Source of the DNA: Moringa oleifera
Lineage: Eukaryota; Streptophyta; Magnoliopsida; Brassicales; Moringaceae
Direction: 5' to 3'
NCBI GenBank assembly: GCA_021397835.1
Contig: JAJFZO010000230.1
Location: 4,520,001 to 4,584,000, forward strand
DNA length: 64,000 nucleotides
Shown: in pieces, positions 1-11,151 of the stretch
Layout of the letters: each line of letters begins with the position of its first letter
Position numbering within the stretch: position 1 is the first letter of the stretch
Made by a program: the position numbers and the translations under genes
Notes under the pieces: generated by a model
Seen by the model: only the letters and a program-made list of their open reading frames with translations
What the model was told of the DNA's origin: nothing
The model's database searches: none

Positions 1-82
1 GATTGATCAGATGCAGTTTATATTTGATTCTACCGTAGTGCAGCTAGGTTTTATTGGGTGCTTTCTTTTGTGCCCTTTGCAG

Positions 83-353
83 ATTGTGGGCACCAACCCT
101 GACGAGCAGCAAAAGATGTATGGCAGGCATTTTGAGCTTGATGACGAACTTGTTAGTCACATTTCAAGGAAATCAATTGATGTACTTAAGACTAACTATC
201 GGGTAAGTTTGAGAAATTGGCTACTGCTTTCTTTGCTTCATTGTTGATGTGAACTCTGGTTGCTTATCCTAACTTCAAAATGTGTAGGATGAGCTGAGTC
301 TTGATGAATGGAAGCTGGTTGTGAAACTGAAGAATCTTTTCAGGATTCAGTAA
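83..353 (+). CDS. 3' end of an unrecognised protein-coding gene (last two exons)
   Basis: Two terminal exons, 83-202 and 288-353, are joined by a GT-AG intron (donor gtaagt after 202, acceptor tgtgtag before 288); another acceptor (ctttgcag) lies just before 83. They encode about 61 C-terminal residues running from IVGTNPDEQQKM through RKSIDVLKTNYR to LVVKLKNLFRIQ and a TAA at 351-353. The peptide is charged, probably helical, with no signal or membrane segment. I do not recognise the family. The rest of the gene lies left of the window. A poly(A) signal AATAAA at 717-722 fits a 3' UTR of about 370-400 bases. That this is a real coding end rests on the clean splice sites and the in-frame join; the function is unknown. 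Confidence 0.65.
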
Positions 354-716
354 TCACGATTGAATGTGCTGAGGCCTTGTTTTCTCAAATACTCTGAAGG
401 GGCTTCTCTGCCATGGGACCTTATGTAAAGATACAAATGGATTCTTGAAAGAGGTGTAATGAGCACACAGTTCTACTGCAGATATTGGAGTGAGAGATTA
501 AAGTGCAGAAGCAAAGGGTGCAAACTACGAATTGACTGGGATGCAGAAGCCCTTGTAAAGTGATGAAACCGATACTGGTCTTCACACTGCTTTTCAAGTT
601 TTGAGTTCATGCTATTTTTATTCCTTTGGTGGTATGTGAGCTATATGTGTGCTTGCAATATCAATGGAGCAAAGCTGAGGGTAATTGTGTAGCACTTCTG
701 CCATTTTGAGGTGAGC

Positions 717-722
717 AATAAA
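717..722 (+). terminator. Poly(A) signal AATAAA for the left-edge gene
   Basis: A canonical AATAAA hexamer lies about 365 bases after the TAA at 351-353, followed by T-rich sequence (ttttccttttattttgg). This is a plausible cleavage and polyadenylation region. Confidence 0.45.
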
Positions 723-3029
723 TGTTTTCCTTTTATTTTGGATGGAAATGAATATTGATCTACCTGTTAGGGAATGAGACCCTTAATGTCTTTAGTTCAA
801 TTTTTATTTGGCCCAGTTACTATAGAATTAGTTAACAATATGACCTAGTCTTTTCTCTTGTACTTGAGGAAATGTGAAAATGCCATCAAAATGTGCTGCC
901 TCTGAATAAAACTTCTGATAGTGAGGTACCCACTGGGTTCTCTGCTCCCATCTTTCCCATGGTGAACAGATCTTTTGCCACAGATTTTTGTCATCTTTTG
1001 GCATGCAGCAGGTCCTGTTAAACACATCAAATTTTCATGTCTAGCACATATTTTCACGTAAGTCTAGTGGGGCTGAGCATTTGTGGATCATCAGACTGAA
1101 GAAATTATCAACTCCTTACCTAGTTGTTTCATGCAGCATCAGTTTTGTCTGGTATCACAAATTAGTGAGGTTGTTGATATTTGATATCCCATTTGCTTCA
1201 AAATCCATCAAATACTATCCAGGCTGAACTGGAAACATTATCTTTGCATGGCATTATTTGATGTTTGAAGAATAGAGCAAACCAGTAATCTTATTAGGAA
1301 AATGAAATATAGTGGTAAGAATTGAAGGAATTTGGGGTAGATAGGAAAATTTGGTAGGTGAAAGAACTATTAACTCATCTTGATGCTAAACTGGAAGCCC
1401 TGCTATTCTGGTTAAAATAGGGTGTGGTCCTTGCCTGGCTGTAACTACTTTGTTTAGGGGTTTTGGTTAGGCTCTGGCGATAGCCATTATGAGGTGGTCT
1501 CACTTGCAGCTAGGATTTAGAGCTGAAAATGGTTCATTCTGTTTTTGTAGCTAAATGGTTAAATGATGCATGGAAATTTGAAGATTCTGTTGGTGATTTC
1601 TCAATGTCATACTAGAGTGAAGAGCTTTTGAGTAATTCCAATATAGCCTTTAAGCTTGCTTTGAGGGGTGGTGATTTTTCTGTTGAATCAAACATAACCA
1701 TTCATGGAGCCCAAGTCATCTGTAAATCAACTTCTGCTGCTGATATTGATTTCATTGATTTATGAAGAGGCTTTGAGAACAGTGATAAATGGCTATCTTA
1801 TTAGTATTTTCTTTTAAAAATTAACCAAAATAAGATGAACTGGAAAATCTATTTTCTTTATTAATTAGATAATTATTTCTCAAAATTCATAAGGAGCACA
1901 ATAATTGAAACATAAATTAAAAGTGTTTTTTTTTTCCTTGAAACAGGCGAGTTGAAAGAAGAGTACCCAATTTTGAGATTCTCTCCTTGGCTCAACACCG
2001 TACGTCCTTGCCAAATTAGTTTTAGTTGTCAACGTCCTCTTGTTCCTATCTCTTTTAATTCTTTTAGTTTGCAGTACACAAACAAGACTTGTTTTCCTCC
2101 ACACGGCAATTCCTCAAAGCTAATCTTACCATTCAAGCTCCAAAATTGAGGCCTTAAAAGAGAAAAAAAGCAAGAAAATTAAATGATTCGGTTGTGCCAT
2201 CATTTGCCATGACACCTTAAATGGAACTTCAAAAGCCTCCTTCAGAAAACAAAGAGGAAGATTAAATCATTACCTGACCATGCCTTCACATGTTTCATGA
2301 ATAAAGGGTACATGCCATCAATTCATCTTCGATCCTCTCATCTCTTAAAAGCCTTTTTGGCCGTTTACTCAAAATAGCAAGCAACCAACTAATTTGCATC
2401 ATTCCTTTGATGAATAAAGGGTGCCATAAATTTAAATTCGAATTCAGTTATCTTTACCAAATCTTCTCTAGTGCATGTTATTATTGAACATATCTACAGT
2501 AGAAGCCTAATATTTTCAAGTTTTGAGTCATAAAATTGTGAGTTTCTTAAGATTATACTATGAATCAGAAACAGATATGGTGCCAGTATGAAGAAAATAT
2601 GATGTTGGAGAATATAACATCTTGAACTCATCCGCATATATACATATATATATATGTGTGTGTGTGCACACAGTACATACCGACTTTGATTCATCCCCAG
2701 CAACATTACATATAAATTATACTATTATTTTAGTATGAACATCTGATTATATAAAAACCAATACAGTTTAGTCCACTAATTAGTCTGCCCCCACAAGAGT
2801 TAGAGAGAGAGGATAGAGGAGAAAGTGCTGAGTTGCTGAAGGATTTATAATGTAATTTACATAGTCAACATGGAAATTAACTGTTTCGTTCACTATTTTT
2901 AGGATACGACAGACCATTCATTTCTTTTATCAACATGACATGAAAAAGAAAGAGAAGAAGAAAAATATGTAAGACAAAGGCATAGTTAGGTGACTCATAA
3001 ATGGAAAACGACGAAGGAGAGTGGTTGAG
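723..3029. other. Intergenic stretch, no gene seen
   Basis: No open frame here shows a recognisable family or plausible splice structure. The only distinctive sequence is a short TA/TG microsatellite near 2636-2671. The right end should hold the 3' UTR of the minus-strand transporter gene ending at 3030. Confidence 0.5.
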
Positions 3030-3695
3030 TCACAGCCCACTCGACCCGATCAACTTGGTTAACCCAAAGGTTACAGCCATGGCGAGCCACCCCCCTAGCA
3101 GAACCCTAAGCGCAGACCTAAGGGCTGGTGCCTTCCCTAACACAGCCCCTAACCACCCGAACACCATCAGAGCTAAGGTCACTGCTGCAATCACCACTCC
3201 GATCCTCACTTTGTATTCTTTGATGAAGGAAGCTGCCAACAGTGGCACCATTGCACCCACTGAGAATGCGAGAGCTGAAGCTGTCGCAGCTTGTAGAGGA
3301 TTTGGCAGAGTCTCCTTCTCGCCATCTTCTTGTTCCTCTGCGGTTCCTCCTCTTTGCTTGTCTCTCTTCATCTGAGCCACCTCTACATCCAACTGTGAGT
3401 AAACGGAGACGAACTCGCCGATGGCCATGCTGCATGCGCCAGCTACCAGACCAGCGAACCCAGTTAGTATCATTGCCTTGATGTCTTGTTTCACAGCACC
3501 AACACCCATCATCAACGATGCAGTGGAGACCAACCCGTCGTTGGCACCAAGGACTGCAGCTCGTAGCCACTGTGACCGTTTGGAGTAATCAATGTCCTCG
3601 GTTATTTCCAGCTCCAGATTTCTTTGTTGCTCGACATCATGGTTCACCGGGACTGTAAATTTGTGGTTGTTGCAAGAGGTTTGGTTGGTTTCCAT
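3030..3695 (-). CDS. Vacuolar iron transporter homolog (VTL / nodulin-21-like, CCC1/VIT1 family)
   Basis: A single exon encodes 221 residues. The N-terminal ~40 residues are hydrophilic, followed by the CCC1/VIT1 signature: SQWLRAAVLGANDGLVSTAS, then SLMMGVGAV, then FAGLVAGACSMAIGEFVSVYSQ with its conserved Gly/Ala/Met/Glu pattern. A charged loop of about 30 residues (EVAQMKRDKQRGG to GEKETLPNP) follows, then three more hydrophobic segments, giving five membrane spans. The loop is much shorter than the metal-binding domain of true VIT1, which is typical of the VTL/nodulin-21 branch. Known members move cytosolic Fe2+ (some also Mn2+) into the vacuole and are usually repressed by iron shortage. 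The frame is open upstream to 3788, but the Met at 3695 matches the usual hydrophilic start and leaves about 100 bases to the TATA box at 3795-3802. Substrate and membrane are inferred from the family. Confidence 0.9.
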   Translation of the reverse strand: METNQTSCNNHKFTVPVNHDVEQQRNLELEITEDIDYSKRSQWLRAAVLGANDGLVSTASLMMGVGAVKQDIKAMILTGFAGLVAGACSMAIGEFVSVYSQLDVEVAQMKRDKQRGGTAEEQEDGEKETLPNPLQAATASALAFSVGAMVPLLAASFIKEYKVRIGVVIAAVTLALMVFGWLGAVLGKAPALRSALRVLLGGWLAMAVTFGLTKLIGSSGL

Positions 3696-3794
3696 GGAAA
3701 CAAACGGAAAATGAGAAGAATTACTAAGAAAAAACTGTGTGTTTGAAGGGAAGAATATTGGAAAAGTGTGGAGGACACACGCCTTCAAGAGGGG

Positions 3795-3802
3795 TATTTA
3801 TG
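3795..3802 (-). promoter_or_regulatory. TATA box of the VTL gene
   Basis: On the minus strand this reads CATAAATA followed by CC, about 100 bases before the chosen ATG. The spacing gives a 5' UTR of roughly 65-75 bases, which supports the internal Met at 3695 as the start. Confidence 0.6.
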
Positions 3803-6610
3803 GAGAGATTGCGTAGGTCTAGTGGAGAATAAGTGGGGTATGCCCATTAATGAAAGAAAATACTTTACTGATCACAAAGAAAAAGTTTAAAAACTAAACG
3901 GAAAGGACTTTCTGCAATCGAGCCCTACAAATTCTCAATAAAACAATTAACGCTCATCATATGCCACTTGACTGCTTCATTAACTATGGTATTTCTAAGC
4001 TTTTTTTTTTTTTTTTTGTTTTTTCTGGTTTCTTAATTTTTGGTTTATGCAGTTAGCTAGGCCCCAAAGTTAAAGAAGCAGAAAACATGTAGATCACACA
4101 GTATACTTGTTTGATGATTAATTAAGATAAGTAAGAACATAGTTAACCAAACTAGGTTTGCAGAAGAGTCTAATTATACAAGAATTTTATGCTCCGAAAT
4201 GGGAATGAAAGAAACCCACAAAAGCATTGCCGTGGGAGTTTCATCAGCCTTGCGTTGTGCCATGCATTCCATGTGGTCTCCTCATGTCATAATCTACACG
4301 CAGTTTGCTGAAGAACACTGAAACCAGCCAAGGAACTTGCTCTAAATATATTAATCACAGATTGAATGAATGTTCAAACCCAATATCCAAAAGGAAGAAT
4401 CAACTTGAATCAAAGAGGAGATCCTATCAAACTGACTAGTTGTAAAACCAGAAAGAAGGAATAAGGGCTTTGAGATGAAAAGAAATGAAGTACAAAAGCT
4501 AGGCTGTGGATATGGAAAACATTTCGTTTTCTTAGTACTCATTAGCAAAAGAAGAAAAGCAAGGACGGATTCCAATCAATCTAAGACTGCAAGAAATGTA
4601 CTTTTGGGCAGATATTCATGAGTAAAGCATGACTATTGAAGCAATACAAAACAAACAAAAGAGAGATCTCTGCCACAAACTTCTGTACTTTTTTCAAGCC
4701 TTTCAGTTTCTTGGTTACTTCTATCTTTCACGGAAAACTTGCTAGCCTGTCAGTTCCTTCAAATTAACTTACCCATAATCTCTGTAATTAGAGTTTGATT
4801 TGTGGTTTATTTTTGTACTGCTAATCACTTGATTTTAGGATCGAGCATTCACTCTTTTGCTCTTGCAAATGGTATGTTCATGCATGGCTAATTTTTTATA
4901 GGTGTGAACTCATAAGTTTTTAATGGTGAAACACTGATTAATTTGAGAGTCAGCTGAGCAAATCCAAGGTATCAAGTTCATGCCTGCTTAGCTAGCACAT
5001 TAAGAAGCTTGACATGCCCTAAATTTCATGGTATTAATCAAGACGATGCAAGCATAGATAATCAAGAACATCTTTCCCTTCAATGCCCACATTATAGGCT
5101 TAATAAATATAATAAAAAATGATTTGTAACTCCTTAATATATATCTAAAGTTCTCAATGAAAAGAGATTAATATAGGACATGGGATTTTCATTTTCTATG
5201 GTCGAAGGATAATTTGATGGCCCAAAATTGCCATTAATATGGGTGCTAGTTAACCAAACTGACTACATTAGACTAATTTAATTATCCATATACATGCTTT
5301 AGCTAAAGATCCTTTATCCTTAAAAAAACCCTAAAAGAGCTCCATCCATCAATGGATTCTGAATGGGAGAGCACTTAGTTAGGTATCGAGGGAGAAATAG
5401 TAGTAAGAAAGATAATATAAGAAACTAAGAGGGAGTGTGCTTTCCACACGAATACCACCAACCCATTAGTTTTTTCCGATTAAAAACCCACATATACTAT
5501 GTAATTCAGAGTTTTTCTTTAATGGCTGCTTCCCTTTCAGCTTTCCACTCAAAAACCATTATCATTTTGGCTTCCACCTTCCATATCATGGAGCTCTTTG
5601 GGAAAGAAAATGGCTTCCGTTGTACACATTCATTAGTTGTTTTTGCTTTCAATGTTCTTTGAGGAGAAGGCTTTGGCTTTTTTGCAAAGGCAAAGCAAGA
5701 AAAGTAAGTTTGCCTTGGTGGGTTTCTGTATATATACATATATGTATCAACGTGGGGGCAAATCATGCCGTGGTCAGTGTTGTCTGCCTTCATAGCAATT
5801 GACAGGTCTCAGCCCTGCATGCCATGAACTAGAACTGTATATAGTGGCATTTTCGAAAGCAATTTGGTTTCTTTTTGTCTTTCGAGTGACAGTTCCGTGT
5901 GCGGAGGTCACTATGATCTTATCCCAATTTGCTATGGGAGATCCATGATGATGTCTTCAAGATACCAATGACATGTTACATTCAAGCAAAAGAATTAACT
6001 TATTGATTGATTCAAGTTTATATTTCTAATTTATATTTTCTTGCAGATATTGATGATTTGCATAAATTATGGATGCTAATTGGCATCAAACACAATCAAT
6101 TAGTCATGATAAAATCTTATAAATAATACTTTCTCACAATGAAATTGTTTATCACAACGTACTTTGGTAGATTGTTGGAGATTAAAATTGTGGGACAAAT
6201 TATAGTGGAGGGTGTGGTGTTGACTATTTGTTGTTCTATTTGTGTAATCTTATTGAGCCATAGGTCTTCTCTTGCTCCCCATATTGGGATAGGAAGTGGA
6301 AGCCACCTGAGACCAATTTTAATTTGTTGACTAACTCTCCAATTTCTCAAAACACTATCAAGGTTTAAAAAAAAATTGTAGATGTCAAATTGGCAAGTGA
6401 TAAGAAAATGTAAATCACAAAATCCTTTCCGTATTGATTCTTTCAACCCCATAAACATGAATCTTACTGATGTTTGTTTAAAATTATAGTAGGGTGGTAA
6501 GGTACATGAAAAGGTTAATCTCTTTCACAAAAGCTAATTAAGCTTTCTCTTGATGGGCTTATTCTTGATCTTAAAGGGCTATTTTAATCATATGATTTGC
6601 TATTGTATTG
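3803..6610. other. Intergenic stretch, no gene seen
   Basis: This A+T-rich sequence presumably includes the distal VTL promoter. It has a poly-T run near 4001-4018. Frames around 4350-4575 and 5435-5800 are short, unspliced and unlike any family I know. No RNA gene was recognised. Confidence 0.5.
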
Positions 6611-6615
6611 ATCGT
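6611..6615. repeat. Target-site duplication, left copy (ATCGT)
   Basis: The five bases before the left LTR read ATCGT; the five after the right LTR (11654-11658) read ATCGC. A 5-bp duplication with one mismatch is the size expected for Ty1/copia integration. Confidence 0.65.
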
Positions 6616-7128
6616 TGTTGGGAATTTGACAACCAGATCCTTAGTTGATGGATCAAATATCAAATCCCTATAACCTGAAAGCAACAATAATAAAAGCAAG
6701 AAGAAAGTAAACAACCACAGGAACACAAGATTTATAGTGGTTCACCCTCAATTGAGAGTTACATCCACTTTGCAGCCACTGCAGGAAACCCTTTCACTAT
6801 GAAAATAGATTACAAGAGAGATGACTGTTTCCCTAGCCCTCACTTTACTAGAATAAAACCCTAGGACTCTTACTCACTCTCTCTATTGTGATTTTTACAG
6901 TAGAAGTCCCCCCTTTATATAGTAGAGCCCAAGGCCAAAAAGATAGATGTGTGAGAATCTCAAGATATCCTTTTTGATAAGCATATACTCTTTTGGATGA
7001 ATATATTCCCTTTCAGATAAGCATATATATCCTTTCAGATAAGTATATACCCTCTCAGATAAATATATATCTTTTCAGATAAATATATACCCTTTTGTAG
7101 ATAAGATTGTCTTCACACATACTCAACA
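6616..7128 (-). repeat. 3' LTR (left copy) of the copia element
   Basis: On the minus strand the 513-bp LTR runs from TGTTGAGTATGTG to AATTCCCAACA. Its U3 part (about 6973-7100) has six imperfect ~20-bp repeats of the type GATAA(G/A)TATATACCC plus a short pyrimidine spacer. A TATA box lies at 6913-6922. The right LTR carries a small deletion inside this repeat block. Confidence 0.93.
6913..6922 (-). promoter_or_regulatory. LTR TATA box (left LTR)
   Basis: The minus strand reads CTATATAAAG, a consensus TATA box at the U3/R side of the LTR. In this downstream LTR it would drive transcription out toward 6610 and the 3' side of the VTL region rather than the element itself. Confidence 0.7.
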
Positions 7129-7139
7129 ATCTTCCACTT
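7129..7139 (-). other. Polypurine tract of the copia element
   Basis: The minus strand reads AAGTGGAAGAT directly before the 3' LTR start TGTTGAG. This is the usual plus-strand primer position in copia elements. Confidence 0.75.
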
Positions 7140-7144
7140 GGAGA

Positions 7145-9120
7145 CTAATTCATTATCTCAATTGTTTCTTCCACCTGGCCATGACTTCCCAACCAGCAGC
7201 TGAGAAGCCCCACTGAAGTTGTACACAACTTCAGTTTCTCGATTGTAACAACCTTGGTTAGCATATCAGCTGGATTTTGACTTCCTTGTATCTTTTCGAG
7301 TGACAAGACACCATCTTCCAAAGCTGATCTTATGAAGTGATATCTGACTTGTATATGCTTCGTTCTAGCATGATACATAGGGTTCTTTGCCAAGTGAATG
7401 GCACTCTGGCTGTCACAGTGTAACATACCTTTTTCAAACCTGTGCCCTAGTTCATTTAGGAAAGATAACAACTATATCATCTCCTTGCTTGCTTCTGTAA
7501 GAGCAACATATTCAGCCTCTGTGGTCGAAAGTGCAACTATCTTTTACAGTTTAGACATCCAACTGATTGTAGTACCACCCAATGTACAAACATACCCTGT
7601 AGTACTTTTTCTGCTGTCGATATCACCAACCATATCAGCATCAACATAACCATGCAAGCCCATATCTGTTTTTCTGAAGTACAAAGCGAAGTCTGCAGTG
7701 CTCTTCAAATACCTGAAGATCCACTTAACTGCTTTCCAGTGTTGCTTTCCTGGATTGCTCATATACCTACTACCAATTCCCACTGCATGTGCTATGTCTG
7801 GTCTTGTACATACTATGGCATACATTAAACTCCCAATAGCATAAGCATAAGGCACCTTGGCCATATATGCAATTTCATTATCAGTTGATGGAGACTGACT
7901 CTTGGATAGTCTAAAATGACTAGCCAAAAGTGTACTCACTGGTTTGGCACCATCCATTCTGAATCTAGCAAGCACCTTGTTAATGTATTTCTCTTGAGAT
8001 AGCTTGAGAATTCCCTTTTCCCTGGTGATTCTCATCCCAAAGATTTGTTTGGCGGAACCCAAATCCTTCATAGCAAACTTCTTTGAAAGCTTACTCTTTA
8101 ATTTCTCTATCTCATGCAAATTAGCTCCAGCAATTAACATATCATCAACATACAATAACAGTATAATGTAAGAGTTATCATACCTCTTAACATAATAACA
8201 ATGGTCTGCCTGGCATCTTAAGAAACCATTGTCACCCATGAAGTTGTCAAACTTCTTGTACCACTGTCTTGGAGCTTGTTTTAACCCATACAAACTTTTC
8301 ATAAGTTTGCATACCATTTTCTCCTTACCTTTGACTTCAAATCCTTGTGGCTGTTTCATGTAAATTTCTTCCTCCAAGTCACCATGAAGAAAAATTGTTT
8401 TTACATCCATTTGCTGCAGATGCAAATCTTCCTGAGCCACTAACCCAAGCACTATTCTGATTGTAGTCAACTTAACCACTGGGGAGAAAATCTCTGTGTA
8501 GTCAATACCTTCATTTTGTTGAAAGCCTTTAACTACTAACCTTGCTTTATACCACTTGTTGCCATCATGTTCTTCTTTTATCCGGTAAACCCATTTGTTC
8601 TGCAGGGCCCTTTTTCCTTGTGGTAGTTCTGCCAACTCCCATGTTTGATTACTCATGAGAGAATTCATCTCATCTTTCATGGCTAACTCCCACTTGATTG
8701 ATTCATCACCCTGCAAAGCTTCATCAAAACTCTTTGGTTCACCCCTATCAGTCAACAAGATGTAGTTCAGAGATGGTGAAAATCTCTGTGGTGGTCTCAC
8801 AGTCCTGGAAAATCTTCTCACTTTTGTCACAGGAGTGGTTGGATTTATCTCTAGAGCCATACTTTCCTGATTTTGCTCAGCAATGTCATCTTCAACTTCC
8901 TTAGTGTTTTGTTGCAATTGATTCACTGGAATGTCTCTCAAGTGGATCACTTCAGGCCTTTTTACCTCAGAATCTGTTACTTCTGAACTCTTGCCCAAAC
9001 TATCCTGGTACAGAACTTGCTCATTGAAGATTACATCCCTGCTCTTAATGATCTTCCTATTTTGGCTATCCCAGAAACGATAACCAAACTCATTGTTACC
9101 ATATCCAATGAAAAAATATT
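7145..9120 (-). pseudogene. Copia reverse transcriptase and RNase H region, broken
   Basis: The longest open part (7547-8998) covers the RT N-terminal block (NKWVYRIKEEHDGNKWYKAR), the metal-binding region (QQMDVKTIFLHGDL), the SLYGLKQAPRQWY block and the catalytic YVDD motif (LLLYVDDMLIAG), followed by the start of RNase H (GYVDADMVGDIDSRKSTTGY). In-frame stops then fall at 7544-7546 (TAA at a Gln position) and 7472-7474 (TAG at a Trp position). The C-terminal RNase H block (CDSQSAIHLAKNPMYHARTKHI) resumes and ends at 7145. The RT catalytic residues survive, but the reading frame is separated from integrase by a frameshift near 9105-9127, beside a nine-T run. It is a decayed pol gene. Confidence 0.93.
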
Positions 9121-9986
9121 TTTTTTTGATTTAGGATCAAGTTTGCCTCTAGCAGCAGCATCAATATGGATATATGACACGCAACCAAATATTCTTAGAA
9201 AAGACAGATTTACCTTTTTGCCACTCCAAACCTCCTCGGGTATTCTGCAATCCAAAGGAACTGAAGGACCCTTACTGATTAAATAGGCTGCAATGTTAAC
9301 TGCATCTGCCCAAAATACCTTGGGCAACCCTGCATGCATTCTCATACTCCTTGCACGCTTATTCAGTGTTCTGTTCATCCTTTCTGCAACACCATTCTGC
9401 TGAGGTGTCCTGGAGTAGTCTTCTCCATCTTGATCCCATTGTTAGCACAAAACTGTTTGAAATCCCCATCAATGTATTCTTCACCATTATCAGATCTCAA
9501 ACACTTAACTTTAAGATTAGTTTCATTCTCAACCATGGCTTTTCATTTCCTGAAAGCATTAAATACATCAGATTTATTCTTTAGAAAATAAATCCATACC
9601 TTTCTGGTTAAGTCATCAATGAAAATCACATAGTAGCTAGATCCCCCAAGAGATGTCACAGTTGAAGGCCCCCATACATCTGTATGAACTAACTCTAGTT
9701 TTTGCTGCTTCAACTGCTTTCCTCCTTTGGAGAAGTTGACCCTTTTCTGTTTGCCAAGGATGCAGCTTTCACATAACTTGTGCACTACAGATTTTAAATC
9801 TAGCAAATTACCATTTGCCACCATGACCTTCATTCCCTTTTCACTCATATGCCCAAGTCTGCAATGCCATAGGTCAGAGTTCATACCAGTGTCAACAGCA
9901 GCCACTGTATCCTTGCAACTTGAAGTCATATAGAGAGTTTCAGTTTTGCTTCCTTGAGCAACAACCATGGCACCTTTGGTAACTTT
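9121..9986 (-). pseudogene. Copia GAG-pre-integrase and integrase region, broken
   Basis: The segment after the first stop shows the GAG-pre-integrase zinc-binding pattern (LWHCRLGHMSEKGMKVM followed by CESCILGKQ) and the first part of the integrase core (LVHTDVWGPS, then YYVIFIDDLTRKVWIYFLK). A TGA at 9543-9545, at a Trp position, stops this frame. The core continues past the stop through a SDNGEEY block, then loses one base at about 9407-9412 and resumes with MNRTLNKRARSMRMHAGLPK and a WADAVNIAAYLI block. A second frameshift near 9105-9127 ends the frame. All blocks are in normal copia order, so this is decay in place, not rearrangement. Confidence 0.92.
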
Positions 9987-11114
9987 CTAAGCATTATCAT
10001 TGAAAGTCACCTTATTCCCTTCACTATCAAGTTGTTCAACAGAAATTAGATTTCTCATCAACTTTGGCACATGTCTCACCTTTTGAATCTTCCAGATATT
10101 CTCATTTGGCATCTTCAATTTAACATCACCCATACCAAAAATTTTCAAAGGTTCTCCATCAGCAAGATAAACCTTCCCAAAATTTCCAGCAACATAATTT
10201 TCTATTATTTTGCCATATGCAGTGGTATGAAAAGACGCCTCAGAATCTAAAACCCAAGACTCAAGAGGATTATCAATAGCCAAGAGTAAAGCATCATCTA
10301 CCTCATCTGTTACAGCATTTGCAATGTCATCTTTATGCTCACCTTTTTTCTTCAGTAAGCGACAGTCTTTCTTCATGTGGCCCTTTTTCTTACAGTTCCA
10401 GCATTCCAGATTTCTTCCAGATCTAGATTTGCTTCTTCCATTCCTTGACTTAGATTTGCCCTTATTGCGATCAGAGTTTCTGTCACTTTCTCTTCCCCTG
10501 TTTTCAACATTTAGGGCAGAATTTGCAACTGATGTTTCACCTGAATCGATCCTCCGAATTTCTTCTACAAGAACTCGATCACGAACATCATTGAAGTTCG
10601 ATTTTGAACTCCCAACAGAATTGCTCATCGCTGTTCTCATGGCCTCCCAACTATTTGGCAATGATGCCAATAGTATCAAGGCACGTACCTCATCATCAAA
10701 GTCAATCTTAACAGAAGATAACTGATTAACTATTGTATTAAACTCATTAAGATGAGTTGCCACAGAATTACCTTCACTCATTTTCAAGTGGAATAACTTC
10801 TTCATGAGAAAAACCTTGTTGTTTGCTGAAGGTTTTTCATACATGTCAGATAGCACCTTCATCAGACTTGCAGTTGTTTTCTCCTTCGCCACGTTGTGAG
10901 CAATGTTCTTTGACAGTGTCAGCCGAATAACTCCCAGCACCTGTCGATCAAGAAGATCCCAATCGCTTTCTGAAATCTTTTCAGGTTTTTGACCCAAAAG
11001 TGGTACATGCAGCTTTTTCCCATACAGATAATCCTCGATTTGCATTCTCCAGAAGGCATAATCTGTACCATCGAACTTGATGATCCCATGTGATGAGTTT
11101 TCTTCGCTACCCAT
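9987..11114 (-). pseudogene. Copia gag and aspartic protease region, stopped and with altered active site
   Basis: From the Met at 11114 the frame has the UBN2-type gag domain (FDGTDYAFWRMQIEDYL, then LLASLPNSWEAMRTA), a basic stretch and a CCHC zinc knuckle, CWNCKKKGHMKKDC (C-x2-C-x4-H-x4-C). The retropepsin motif follows as WVLDSEASFHTT: the invariant Gly after Asp-Ser is Glu, which should abolish or cripple protease activity. A TAG at 9987-9989 replaces a Trp codon and ends the frame. The frame is open upstream to 11192, into the LTR, but the Met at 11114 lies just after the primer-binding site and is the usual gag start. Confidence 0.92.
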
Positions 11115-11137
11115 TGCTTTCAATCTCAAAACCCGAA

Positions 11138-11149
11138 GCTCTAATACCA
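11138..11149 (-). other. Primer-binding site (initiator tRNA-Met)
   Basis: The minus strand reads TGGTATTAGAGC two bases after the LTR end CCCAACA. It matches the copia tRNA-iMet primer site at 11 of 12 positions (T for C at position 7). Confidence 0.85.
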
Positions 11150-11151
11150 GT

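Noticed and set aside
3001..3375. Plus-strand open frame of 124 codons
   Set aside because: Antisense shadow of the VTL gene on the minus strand; no domain and no promoter.
3118..3570. Second minus-strand frame of 150 codons within VTL
   Set aside because: Same strand as VTL but wrong frame; Cys/Arg-rich product without family features.
4325..4342. Sequence CAGCCAAGGAACTTGCTC resembling miR169
   Set aside because: Two bases of the mature miRNA are missing and no matching arm for a hairpin was found nearby.
10324..10725. Plus-strand frame of 133 codons
   Set aside because: Antisense shadow of the copia gag region.
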